Source: Pseudomonadota bacterium | GTDB lineage: Bacteria; Pseudomonadota; Alphaproteobacteria; Rhizobiales; Hyphomicrobiaceae | Length of the DNA stretch: 5,260 nucleotides | Assembly: GCA_023428365.1 (NCBI GenBank) | Contig: JAEYYQ010000268.1 | Coordinates: 1-5,260 of the forward strand | Direction of reading: 5' to 3' | Shown: positions 1-4,998 of the stretch, one piece after another | Layout of the letters: each line of letters begins with the position of its first letter | Numbering within the stretch: the stretch's first letter is position 1 | Program-made: the position numbers and the translations under genes | The notes under the pieces: model-generated | The model's input: the letters and a program-made list of their open reading frames with translations, nothing else | What the model was told of the DNA's origin: nothing | The model's database searches: none

Positions 1-2
1 TG

Positions 3-131
3 ACCATCGGGGTGAAAGGCGAGAACCTCGCCGATGACGAGGTTCTCAATCACGCATCGTTCAAACGTTCGGATGATGTGCTGTTGCCCGGCGCCAACAT
101 CAGACTGTTCGGCAGCGTCAAGTTCAACTGA
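3..131 (+). CDS. TonB-dependent receptor, C-terminal end (partial)
   Basis: Only the last 42 codons of this gene lie in the window, in frame 3, ending with TGA at 129-131. The peptide reads as the final strands of an outer-membrane beta barrel: GENLADDEVLNHASF, then about ten residues on, PGANIRLFGSVKFN. The pattern 'N-L-x-D-x-E-V-x-x-H-x-S-F ... PG-x-N-x-R-L' is typical of the last two strands of TonB-dependent receptors. These take up siderophores, cobalamin or other large ligands using energy from the TonB-ExbBD complex. The last residue is Asn with Phe just before it, whereas many outer-membrane proteins end in Phe or Trp. The substrate cannot be told because the plug and most of the barrel are outside the window. 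It converges with frmA. Another beta-barrel family is possible, but the motif match is good. Confidence 0.68.
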   Translation, partial: TIGVKGENLADDEVLNHASFKRSDDVLLPGANIRLFGSVKFN

Positions 132-170
132 CGGCGATGGGCATGCATGGGGGAACCCGTTCATTCTGGT

Positions 171-198
171 CCGGTTCGCCGTGTGTCCGGCGGACTGG
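171..198 (+). terminator. Candidate terminator hairpin after the receptor gene
   Basis: Bases 171-181 pair with 188-198 around a 6-base loop, giving an 11-bp stem that includes two G-U pairs when read as + strand RNA. It starts 40 bases after the receptor stop codon. No run of T follows, so it is not a classical intrinsic terminator; it could instead protect the 3' end of the transcript. Confidence 0.38.
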
Positions 199-208
199 CC
201 AACCCACA

Positions 209-352
209 CCGTCATTCCCGCGGCGGCGGGAATCCAGGATACGTCTCCACGGGCAAACGGCTGCGTTGGAGTCCGCGACCAGCGTCAGACCGGTGCGGCA
301 ATAACCAGAGCACGCAACGTGATCTGGATTTCCGCCTGCGCGGAAATGACGG
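209..352. repeat. 144-bp dispersed repeat (MITE- or REP-like) with hairpin inverted ends
   Basis: The left end (209-237) begins CCGTCATTCCCGCG and the right end (324-352) finishes GCGCGGAAATGACGG. The reverse complement of the right end matches the left end at 25 of 29 positions. Each end is also a hairpin by itself: ATTCCC, eight bases, GGGAAT at 214-233, and ATTTCC, eight bases, GGAAAT at 328-347. The changes are compensatory, so both hairpins are kept. The core between them holds a third hairpin, 261-269 with 279-288, containing one bulged base and one G-U pair. This sequence type (GTCATTCCCGC...GCGGGAATCCAG) is known as a very common dispersed repeat in proteobacteria, and its spacing resembles the Neisseria dRS3 element. 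I see no target-site duplication and no transposase, so any movement would depend on an enzyme encoded elsewhere. It sits between two convergent genes, where its hairpins could also end or stabilise transcripts. Confidence 0.75.
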
Positions 353-394
353 AAGAGAGAATTGAAGCACGGCGCAAACTGGACAGGCCTTCAC

Positions 395-1522
395 CTAGAA
401 AACAACGACGCTGCGGATGCTCTTGCCTTCGTGCATCAGGTCGAAGCCTTCGTTGATTTTTTCGAGTGGCAGCGTGTGCGTGATCATCAGATCGATCTCG
501 ATCTTCCCGTCCATGTACCAATCGACGATCTTGGGCACGTCGGTGCGCCCGCGCGCGCCGCCGAAGGCGGTGCCCTTCCACACGCGTCCGGTGACGAGCT
601 GGAACGGACGCGTGTTGATTTCTTGACCGGCGCCGGCGACGCCGATGACGATGGATTCGCCCCAGCCGCGATGGCAAGCCTCCAGGGCCGTGCGCATGAC
701 TTCGACATTGCCGGTGCAGTCGAACGTGTAATCGGCCCCACCGATTTGATCGGCGCCGCGCTTGGTCATGTTGACGAGATGAGCGGTGAGATCCTTGCCG
801 ACCTCCTTCGGATTGACGAAGTGGGTCATGCCGAAGCGCTCGCCCCAGGCTTTCTTGTCGTTGTTGAGATCGACGCCGATGATCATGTCGGCGCCAACGA
901 GGCGCAGGCCTTGGATGACGTTGAGGCCGATACCGCCGAGGCCGAACACGATTGCGGTTGCTCCGGCTTGCACCTTCGCCGTGTTGATCACGGCACCGAT
1001 GCCGGTGGTGACGCCGCAACCGATGTAGCAGATCTTGTCGAACGGCGCGTCCTCGCGAACTTTCGCTACGGCGATCTCGGGTAGGACTGTGAAGTTGGAG
1101 AAGGTCGACGTGCCCATGTAGTGATGAACGGGGCGGCCTTCAAACGAGAAGCGGCTGGATCCATCCGGCATCAGGCCTTGGCCCTGGGTGGAGCGGATGG
1201 CGGTGCACAGATTTGTCTTGCGCGACAGGCACGACGGGCACTGCCGGCATTCCGGAGTGTAAAGCGGGATAACGTGATCGCCCTTCTTGACGCTCTTCAC
1301 GCCGGGGCCAACGTCGACCACAATGCCTGCGCCTTCATGGCCAAGAATGGCAGGGAACAGCCCTTCCGGATCGGCACCCGAGAGCGTGAACTCGTCCGTG
1401 TGGCAGATGCCAGTCGCCTTGACCTCGACCAGCACCTCTCCCTCTTTCGGGCCTTCGAGATCGACTTCGACGATCTGAAGCGGCTTGGCCTTTTCGAGGG
1501 CAATGGCGGCGCGAGTTTTCAC
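395..1522 (-). CDS. frmA: S-(hydroxymethyl)glutathione dehydrogenase / class III alcohol dehydrogenase
   Basis: Cytoplasmic zinc enzyme of 375 residues that oxidises S-hydroxymethylglutathione (formaldehyde plus glutathione) to S-formylglutathione with NAD+. It also reduces S-nitrosoglutathione in this family. Catalytic zinc ligands are visible at C40 (GICHTDE), H62 and E63 (GHEGAG) and C169 (GCGVTTG). The structural zinc site is C92, C95, C98 and C106. The NAD-binding fold shows GLGGIG at 194-199 and an acidic D218 that selects NAD over NADP. R110 (CTAIRSTQGQG) corresponds to Arg115 of the human class III enzyme, which binds the glutathione substrate, and TLSGADPEG is also class III type. 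I chose the GTG at 1520-1522 because GGAG lies 8 bases upstream and the protein then begins VKTRAAIALE like its relatives; the length matches the 369-376 usual for the family. The frame stays open to 1723, but that extension is unlike the family. No frmB or frmR is seen nearby. The gene stands 145 bases downstream of the PepSY gene on the same strand. Confidence 0.96.
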   Translation of the reverse strand: MKTRAAIALEKAKPLQIVEVDLEGPKEGEVLVEVKATGICHTDEFTLSGADPEGLFPAILGHEGAGIVVDVGPGVKSVKKGDHVIPLYTPECRQCPSCLSRKTNLCTAIRSTQGQGLMPDGSSRFSFEGRPVHHYMGTSTFSNFTVLPEIAVAKVREDAPFDKICYIGCGVTTGIGAVINTAKVQAGATAIVFGLGGIGLNVIQGLRLVGADMIIGVDLNNDKKAWGERFGMTHFVNPKEVGKDLTAHLVNMTKRGADQIGGADYTFDCTGNVEVMRTALEACHRGWGESIVIGVAGAGQEINTRPFQLVTGRVWKGTAFGGARGRTDVPKIVDWYMDGKIEIDLMITHTLPLEKINEGFDLMHEGKSIRSVVVF

Positions 1523-1530
1523 GGGGGTAT

Positions 1531-1534
1531 CTCC
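1531..1534 (-). promoter_or_regulatory. Ribosome binding site that sets the GTG start of frmA
   Basis: On the minus strand this reads GGAG, 8 bases before the GTG at 1522-1520. It supports GTG over the in-frame ATG at 1555-1553, which would add 11 residues not typical of the family and whose upstream region lies inside a hairpin. Confidence 0.7.
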
Positions 1535-1556
1535 GAGTAGCGTATTGAAGAACATC

Positions 1557-1581
1557 CCGAAGAGCCGCGGCGGCCCTTCGG
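1557..1581 (-). other. Stable hairpin in the frmA leader
   Basis: As minus-strand RNA this is an 11-bp stem with a 3-base loop: CCGAAG pairs with CUUCGG, then one G-U pair, then GCCG with CGGC. The G-U pair on the minus strand would be an A-C mismatch on the plus strand, which suggests the structure works in RNA made in the frmA direction. It ends 22 bases before the frmA ribosome binding site. No U run follows, so it is a weak candidate for the terminator of the PepSY gene and may instead be a leader structure of frmA. Confidence 0.45.
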
Positions 1582-1591
1582 AGTGAGTGTG

Positions 1592-1621
1592 ATTATGGCA
1601 GGCGCGGCGGTTCGCTGAAAC
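1592..1621 (-). promoter_or_regulatory. Weak candidate promoter for frmA
   Basis: On the minus strand CATAAT (1597-1592) makes a good -10 box. The hexamer 18 bases upstream is GTTTCA (1621-1616), a poor -35 box. It would give a leader of about 60 bases containing the hairpin at 1557-1581. The 145-base gap before frmA suggests a promoter somewhere here, but this placement is uncertain. Confidence 0.25.
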
Positions 1622-1667
1622 CCCTTTGGATTTGTTGCAGGAGCGGCGCGGCCGCGGGTGGCGTAAG

Positions 1668-1925
1668 TCAGTCCCGTTCGACTTTGACGACCTGTCCGGA
1701 GCGCGCGTCGATGTCGACCTCAATTTCGCGGCCGGAAATGTCCTTGCCCTCGACTTCCCACTTGCCGTCGTCGCGCTCGACTTCCTCTACCGTAACGAGG
1801 CCCTGCTGCTTGGCTATTTCGATGGCTTGCTCGGCTGTAATTGTTCCCCGATCCTGAGCGACGGCAGGGCCACCAAGCACAAGTGTTGCCATGGCGAGAG
1901 TAGCGAGCGCTGACTTTCCAAGCAT
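1668..1925 (-). CDS. Small exported PepSY-domain protein
   Basis: This gene encodes 85 residues. Residues 1-23 form a signal peptide: a Lys at position 4, a hydrophobic stretch (ALATLAMATLVLGG) and an AVA cleavage site before Gln24. The rest is a single PepSY-like domain: a helix (TAEQAIEIAKQQGL, 30-43), then strands ending in WEVEGKD, REIEVDID and SGQVVKVERD. PepSY domains are found in peptidase propeptides and as small stand-alone periplasmic proteins, where they are thought to bind or inhibit partners. The exact role is unknown. The start at 1923-1925 has a strong GAGGAG (1935-1940) 9 bases upstream. The mature protein is rich in acidic residues. It is co-directional with the upstream three-domain gene, but a strong terminator at 1987-2011 lies between them, so it probably has its own promoter in the roughly 60 bases at 1926-1986. 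I could not identify that promoter. Confidence 0.88.
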   Translation of the reverse strand: MLGKSALATLAMATLVLGGPAVAQDRGTITAEQAIEIAKQQGLVTVEEVERDDGKWEVEGKDISGREIEVDIDARSGQVVKVERD

Positions 1926-1986
1926 TCCGGATTTCTCCTCAATTGAACAATGGCGTTCAGATGGGGAGCGAGGTCGCCAAACGCAA

Positions 1987-2011
1987 ATCAGGGCCGCACA
2001 GCGGCCCTGAT
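1987..2011 (-). terminator. Intrinsic terminator of the three-domain protein gene
   Basis: A perfect 11-bp stem (ATCAGGGCCGC with its complement) encloses a 3-base loop. It begins 26 bases after the stop codon of the gene at 2038-3252. On the minus strand the stem is followed by TTGCGTTTGG, a broken T-rich tract. The position, the perfect stem and the tail together make a good terminator for transcription coming from the right. Confidence 0.8.
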
Positions 2012-2037
2012 CGCAAGGTCAATCTCGATGTCTGATC

Positions 2038-3252
2038 TCAGTGCTGACCCCAGACCTCGACTACGGCGGCGCCTTTGCCGACCGCGCTCTTATCGAAGAA
2101 GCGCGAACGGTACTTGGCGCGGATTTCTTTGATGCTGCGCGCGCCGCCTTTCAGGTCCACCGGCCCATAAGACTCGTTGGCATCGACGCGACTCTTGGCG
2201 TTGATGACGTCCTCGTTGCCGCTCTGGTAGACGATGCGCAGTTCGTTCAGTGTGATGGCGCGATCACGGACCGAGACGCGAATGCGTTTGAAGCCACCCT
2301 CGTTGCGGCCGACCTGGATTGCCTCGTTGTCAAAGCCGACGAAGCCTGCGGTCTTTGCGCCCAGGAGCACCCAGCCCTTATTGTAGTTGCGACCTTCGCC
2401 ATTCGGCCCCAGCCAATTGGCAGCGTAGTCGCCATAAACTTCCACCCGCGCCATGCCCTTGAAGTTGGGACGCGAGCGATAGCTGAGCTGAATTTCGCGG
2501 ATGAAGCGGTCGCCCTTGATCGACAGCCAGTTCGAACGAGAGTTTTCCTTGATATCCGCGTTGACGGCCAGAACATCCGGCTCGCCAGAGACGTAGATCA
2601 CCTTCAGCTCATTGAGGTGAATGTCGTTTTCAAGCACGCGAAGGCGGATGCGATCGAATTTGCCGATCTCCGCACCGACGCGGATGGCGTCGTTGTCGCG
2701 GCCAAAGCCGACGCTCTGTGCACCGAACATGACGGCGCCACCATCAGTCACCGTACCTGGCTTGGCGGTATTCCGTTCCGGCGAAGTCGGGCCGGCGACG
2801 ACCTGGCCACCGCTGGCGGGACGCGCCATCTTGGCTCCGGCCGGTGACTGCAGAGCGTAGACCTCGACCAGGCTCTTGCGCTTATTGGTCGGGTTGTTCT
2901 TGAGAGACAGAGTGACGTCCGTCAGGAAGCGATCGTCAGCCCTCAGATCCATCGGGCGCGTGCGCTCGCCGGTCTTCAGATTGATGTTGCGGCGTTCGTT
3001 GGACGAACTGCCGTTGGCATAGCGGACTTCGATATTGACGATATCGACTTCGCTGCGCCGGTTGATCAGGCGGATGGCTTTATAAGCCCCCTTCGCCCTG
3101 GAAACGTCGATCGAACCCGTGTTTTTAGTCGGGTCGATTTCGCTTTTGCCGACAAGCACCCACTTGTCCGCCGACCCCTGCTGGGCCTGGACAACGGACA
3201 CAACGCCGGCCGCCGAAACGGCGAGGCCAGCGATGAGCAGCCTCCGAAACAT
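2038..3252 (-). CDS. Exported protein with three tandem DUF2541-like domains, function unknown
   Basis: This gene encodes 404 residues. Residues 1-23 are a signal peptide (MFRRLLIAGLAVSAAGVV, cleavage after VQA), so the protein is predicted to be periplasmic or secreted. Three related all-beta domains follow, at about 30-133, 172-274 and 293-403. Each starts with a WVLxG-like strand and has an 'F-x-R-I-R' strand, an 'x-L-N-E-L-x-V-x-Y' strand followed by SG, a 'D-R-F-I-R-E-I' strand and a closing VEVYG or VEVWG. Domains 2 and 3 are clearly alike; domain 1 is more diverged and has lost the GF...AIxVG segment. A Pro/Ala/Gly/Thr-rich linker (about 134-171) separates domains 1 and 2. From memory the pattern resembles DUF2541 (as in E. 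coli YaaI), but no function is known and I see no catalytic motif. I chose the ATG at 3250-3252 because GGGAG lies 8 bases upstream and the signal peptide then sits at the N-terminus; the frame remains open to 3378. It is transcribed away from the FAD oxidase gene, with a terminator at 1987-2011. Confidence 0.88.
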   Translation of the reverse strand: MFRRLLIAGLAVSAAGVVSVVQAQQGSADKWVLVGKSEIDPTKNTGSIDVSRAKGAYKAIRLINRRSEVDIVNIEVRYANGSSSNERRNINLKTGERTRPMDLRADDRFLTDVTLSLKNNPTNKRKSLVEVYALQSPAGAKMARPASGGQVVAGPTSPERNTAKPGTVTDGGAVMFGAQSVGFGRDNDAIRVGAEIGKFDRIRLRVLENDIHLNELKVIYVSGEPDVLAVNADIKENSRSNWLSIKGDRFIREIQLSYRSRPNFKGMARVEVYGDYAANWLGPNGEGRNYNKGWVLLGAKTAGFVGFDNEAIQVGRNEGGFKRIRVSVRDRAITLNELRIVYQSGNEDVINAKSRVDANESYGPVDLKGGARSIKEIRAKYRSRFFDKSAVGKGAAVVEVWGQH

Positions 3253-3260
3253 GACTGGCA

Positions 3261-3265
3261 CTCCC
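3261..3265 (-). promoter_or_regulatory. Ribosome binding site of the three-domain protein gene
   Basis: The minus strand reads GGGAG, 8 bases before the ATG at 3252-3250. This decides against the longer start at 3378, which would add 42 residues in front of a clear signal peptide. Confidence 0.75.
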
Positions 3266-3276
3266 TGATGAATCCC

Positions 3277-3298
3277 CTGAGGTCCCCTTGGGCCCCAG
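3277..3298 (-). other. Imperfect hairpin in the leader of the three-domain protein gene
   Basis: Bases 3277-3285 pair with 3290-3298 around a 4-base loop, with one mismatch and one G-U pair in the nine-position stem. It lies just upstream of the ribosome binding site at 3261-3265. The GC-rich sequence makes chance pairing plausible. Confidence 0.25.
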
Positions 3299-3342
3299 CA
3301 GGGAGTCGTAGGCCAAATCCGATAACTGAGGAAGGAACTCCC

Positions 3343-3356
3343 AATCGCTCGATTTG
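3343..3356. promoter_or_regulatory. Operator-like palindrome, copy 1
   Basis: The sequence AATCGCTCGATTTG contains the perfect inverted repeat AATCG-CT-CGATT. A second copy differing at one base lies at 3437-3450. It sits in the divergent intergenic region, 90 bases upstream of the start of the three-domain protein gene. The binding protein is unknown. Confidence 0.45.
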
Positions 3357-3436
3357 AGTTGTCCACGTGATGCGGCATTTACATCCGCCTCTGCGCGTCG
3401 GTAAGATTCTGACAATGGCGAAGGCTGTTGCTGGAA

Positions 3437-3450
3437 AATCGCACGATTTG
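3437..3450. promoter_or_regulatory. Operator-like palindrome, copy 2
   Basis: The sequence AATCGCACGATTTG matches copy 1 at 13 of 14 positions, and including base 3436 it forms the perfect inverted repeat AAATCG-CA-CGATTT. It lies 80 bases upstream of the FAD oxidase start. The two copies begin 94 bp apart, close to nine helical turns, a spacing that would put two bound dimers on the same face of the DNA. Confidence 0.45.
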
Positions 3451-3498
3451 CATAGATCAAGGCGCGTCAGTAAGTTCGCGTCCAAACGGTAAGCTGCG

Positions 3499-3511
3499 GA
3501 TTGCAGCAATC
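3499..3511. promoter_or_regulatory. Perfect 13-bp palindrome just upstream of the FAD oxidase gene
   Basis: GATTGCAGCAATC has 6-bp arms around a single central base. It ends 19 bases before the ATG at 3531 and 11 bases before the ribosome binding site. It could be an operator that blocks transcription, or a small hairpin in the mRNA leader (though a 1-base loop would need to open by a pair). Confidence 0.35.
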
Positions 3512-3522
3512 ACAGGCCCGGC

Positions 3523-3526
3523 GAGG
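3523..3526 (+). promoter_or_regulatory. Ribosome binding site of the FAD oxidase gene
   Basis: GAGG lies 4 bases before the ATG at 3531, slightly tight but the best match here. The alternative TTG at 3501 in the same frame has no comparable site and would add ten residues that overlap the palindrome at 3499-3511. Confidence 0.55.
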
Positions 3527-3530
3527 AAAC

Positions 3531-4949
3531 ATGACGACGGCAGCGGCTCCGGAGCAGGGGCATCAGCGTGGCGATGTAGCGACGGCCGTTGCTGTTTTAC
3601 GGCAGCGTTTCGGTGATCGGCTGCAGACCGGCGAGGCGATTTGCCGGCAGCACGGCCATACGCTGACGTGGATCGCCAATCAGCCGCCGGACGCCGTCGT
3701 TTGGCCGGAGTCGACGGAAGAGGTGCAGGAGATTGTGCGTGTCGCCAGCGCACATCGCGTGCCGATCATCCCGTTTGGGGCCGGGACGTCTCTTGAAGCT
3801 CATGTCAACGCACCGTACGGCGGCATCTCGGTCGATTTTTCGCGCATGAACCGCGTGCTCGAAGTGCATGATCGCGATCTCGATTGCGTGGTGCAGGCTG
3901 GCGTCTCGCGCAAACAGCTCAATGATTATCTGCGCGACATGGGACTGTTCTTCCCGATCGATCCCGGTGCCGAGGAGGCGACGCTGGGGGGCATGGCCTC
4001 AACGCGTGCATCGGGGACTAACGCGGTGCGCTACGGCACGATGCGGGAGAACGTTCTGAACCTCACTGCGGTGATGCCCGACAGCACGGTCGTTCACACC
4101 GCGCACCGCGCGCGCAAATCATCGGCGGGATATGATCTCACGCGATTGCTGGTCGGGGCGGAAGGAACGCTCGGGCTGATTACCGAGCTGACGGTTCGTC
4201 TCTATGGCATCCCAGAGGTCGTGATGTCGGCGGTGTGCCCGTTCAAATCGATCGAAGGCGCCTGCAATGCCGTGATCCAGGCAATCCAGCTTGGTCTTGG
4301 CATTGCGCGCATGGAACTGCTCGACGAAGTCCAGGTGATGGCGATCAACACCTACTCCAAGACCTCGTTCGAGGAACGGCCGACGCTTTTTCTGGAGTTC
4401 CACGGCACGCAGGCTTCCGCGCCCGATCAGGTGCGGCTGTTCCAAGAGATCGCGATGGCCGAAGGTGCCATCCGGTTCGACTGGGCAGAGCGCGAAGAAG
4501 ATCGGCGGACACTGTGGAAGGCGCGCCACGACGTCTACTGGGCTGTGCGTTCGACATGGGCAGGACGCGACGTGCTCGCGACTGACGTGTGCGTTCCGAT
4601 TTCCCGGCTTGCCGACTGCGTGTTGGAAACCCAGGCGGATATCAAGGAGAGCGGCCTGATCGCGCCGATTGTCGGACACGTCGGCGATGGCAATTTTCAC
4701 ACCTCTCCCGTCGTGGATATGAAGAACCCGGACGAGGTGGCGCGCGTCGAGAAGTTCCTGGAGCGGCTCGCCAAACGTGCCATTTCCATGGATGGCACCT
4801 GTACCGGTGAGCACGGCATCGGTCAGGGCAAGCTCAAATACTTGAGGTCGGAGCTCGGTGCCGGTGTCGATGTGATGCAGCAGATCAAACGCGCGATTGA
4901 TCCACTGGGCATTATGAACCCTGGAAAGATCGGGTCTTACGCGCGCTGA
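3531..4949 (+). CDS. FAD-linked oxidase, D-lactate dehydrogenase (cytochrome) / LDHD type
   Basis: Flavoprotein of 472 residues in the family of cytochrome-type D-lactate dehydrogenases and glycolate oxidase subunit GlcD. It probably oxidises D-lactate or a related D-2-hydroxy acid to the 2-keto acid and passes electrons to the respiratory chain. The N-terminal FAD domain (about 53-225) shows PDAVVWPESTEEV, the flavin loop PFGAGTSLEAH (81-91), IDPGAEEATLGGMAS (143-157) with SGTNAVRYG, and LLVGAEGTLGLITE (206-219). The C-terminal FAD-oxidase domain has TDVCVPISRL (351-360), the active-site and metal-binding motif HVGDGNFH (383-390), GTCTGEHGIGQGK (422-434) and the closing IDPLGIMNPGKI (456-467). 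TDVCVPIS and CTGEHG are closer to the LDHD branch than to GlcD. There is no signal peptide or membrane segment, so it is likely cytoplasmic or peripheral on the membrane. It is divergent from the three-domain protein gene and stands alone on its strand. The substrate is inferred; other 2-hydroxy acids are possible. Confidence 0.93.
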   Translation: MTTAAAPEQGHQRGDVATAVAVLRQRFGDRLQTGEAICRQHGHTLTWIANQPPDAVVWPESTEEVQEIVRVASAHRVPIIPFGAGTSLEAHVNAPYGGISVDFSRMNRVLEVHDRDLDCVVQAGVSRKQLNDYLRDMGLFFPIDPGAEEATLGGMASTRASGTNAVRYGTMRENVLNLTAVMPDSTVVHTAHRARKSSAGYDLTRLLVGAEGTLGLITELTVRLYGIPEVVMSAVCPFKSIEGACNAVIQAIQLGLGIARMELLDEVQVMAINTYSKTSFEERPTLFLEFHGTQASAPDQVRLFQEIAMAEGAIRFDWAEREEDRRTLWKARHDVYWAVRSTWAGRDVLATDVCVPISRLADCVLETQADIKESGLIAPIVGHVGDGNFHTSPVVDMKNPDEVARVEKFLERLAKRAISMDGTCTGEHGIGQGKLKYLRSELGAGVDVMQQIKRAIDPLGIMNPGKIGSYAR

Positions 4950-4962
4950 TGACAGGCCGGAC

Positions 4963-4991
4963 CGTGGCGGCGTCGGCCACGTTCCGACGCC
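4963..4991 (+). terminator. Candidate hairpin terminator between convergent genes
   Basis: GGCGTCGG (4969-4976) pairs with CCGACGCC (4984-4991) around a 7-base loop, 19 bases after the FAD oxidase stop. A competing 6-bp hairpin, CGTGGC (4963-4968) with GCCACG (4976-4981), shares part of the same bases. After the larger stem comes TGTTGCC, a poor T tract. It could serve transcripts from either side. Confidence 0.45.
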
Positions 4992-4998
4992 TGTTGCC

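Noticed and set aside
34..456. A 140-codon open frame on the + strand crossing the receptor end, the repeat and the frmA end
   Set aside because: It overlaps two real genes out of frame and its middle is translated dispersed repeat.
362..1084. A 240-codon open frame on the + strand opposite frmA
   Set aside because: It is the antisense shadow of frmA, whose motifs and length are unmistakable; GC-rich third positions keep the opposite frame open. The encoded sequence resembles no family I know.
1520..1555. ATG at 1555-1553 as the frmA start
   Set aside because: It adds 11 residues unlike the family, and the GGAG at 1531-1534 is placed correctly for the GTG instead.
2041..2847. A 268-codon open frame on the + strand opposite the three-domain protein gene
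   Set aside because: Antisense shadow: the minus-strand gene has a signal peptide, ribosome binding site, repeated domains and terminator, while this frame has no recognisable motif.
3250..3378. Upstream start at 3378 for the three-domain protein
   Set aside because: It would put 42 residues before a standard signal peptide and lacks the ribosome binding site found at 3261-3265.
3447..3460. FNR/FixK-like box TTTGCATAGATCAA upstream of the FAD oxidase gene
   Set aside because: Only the right half (ATCAA) fits; the left half is off by one base and matches poorly, so I do not claim an oxygen-responsive site.
4119..4814. A 231-codon open frame on the minus strand inside the FAD oxidase gene
   Set aside because: Antisense shadow of a clearly recognised oxidase; no domain is seen in it.
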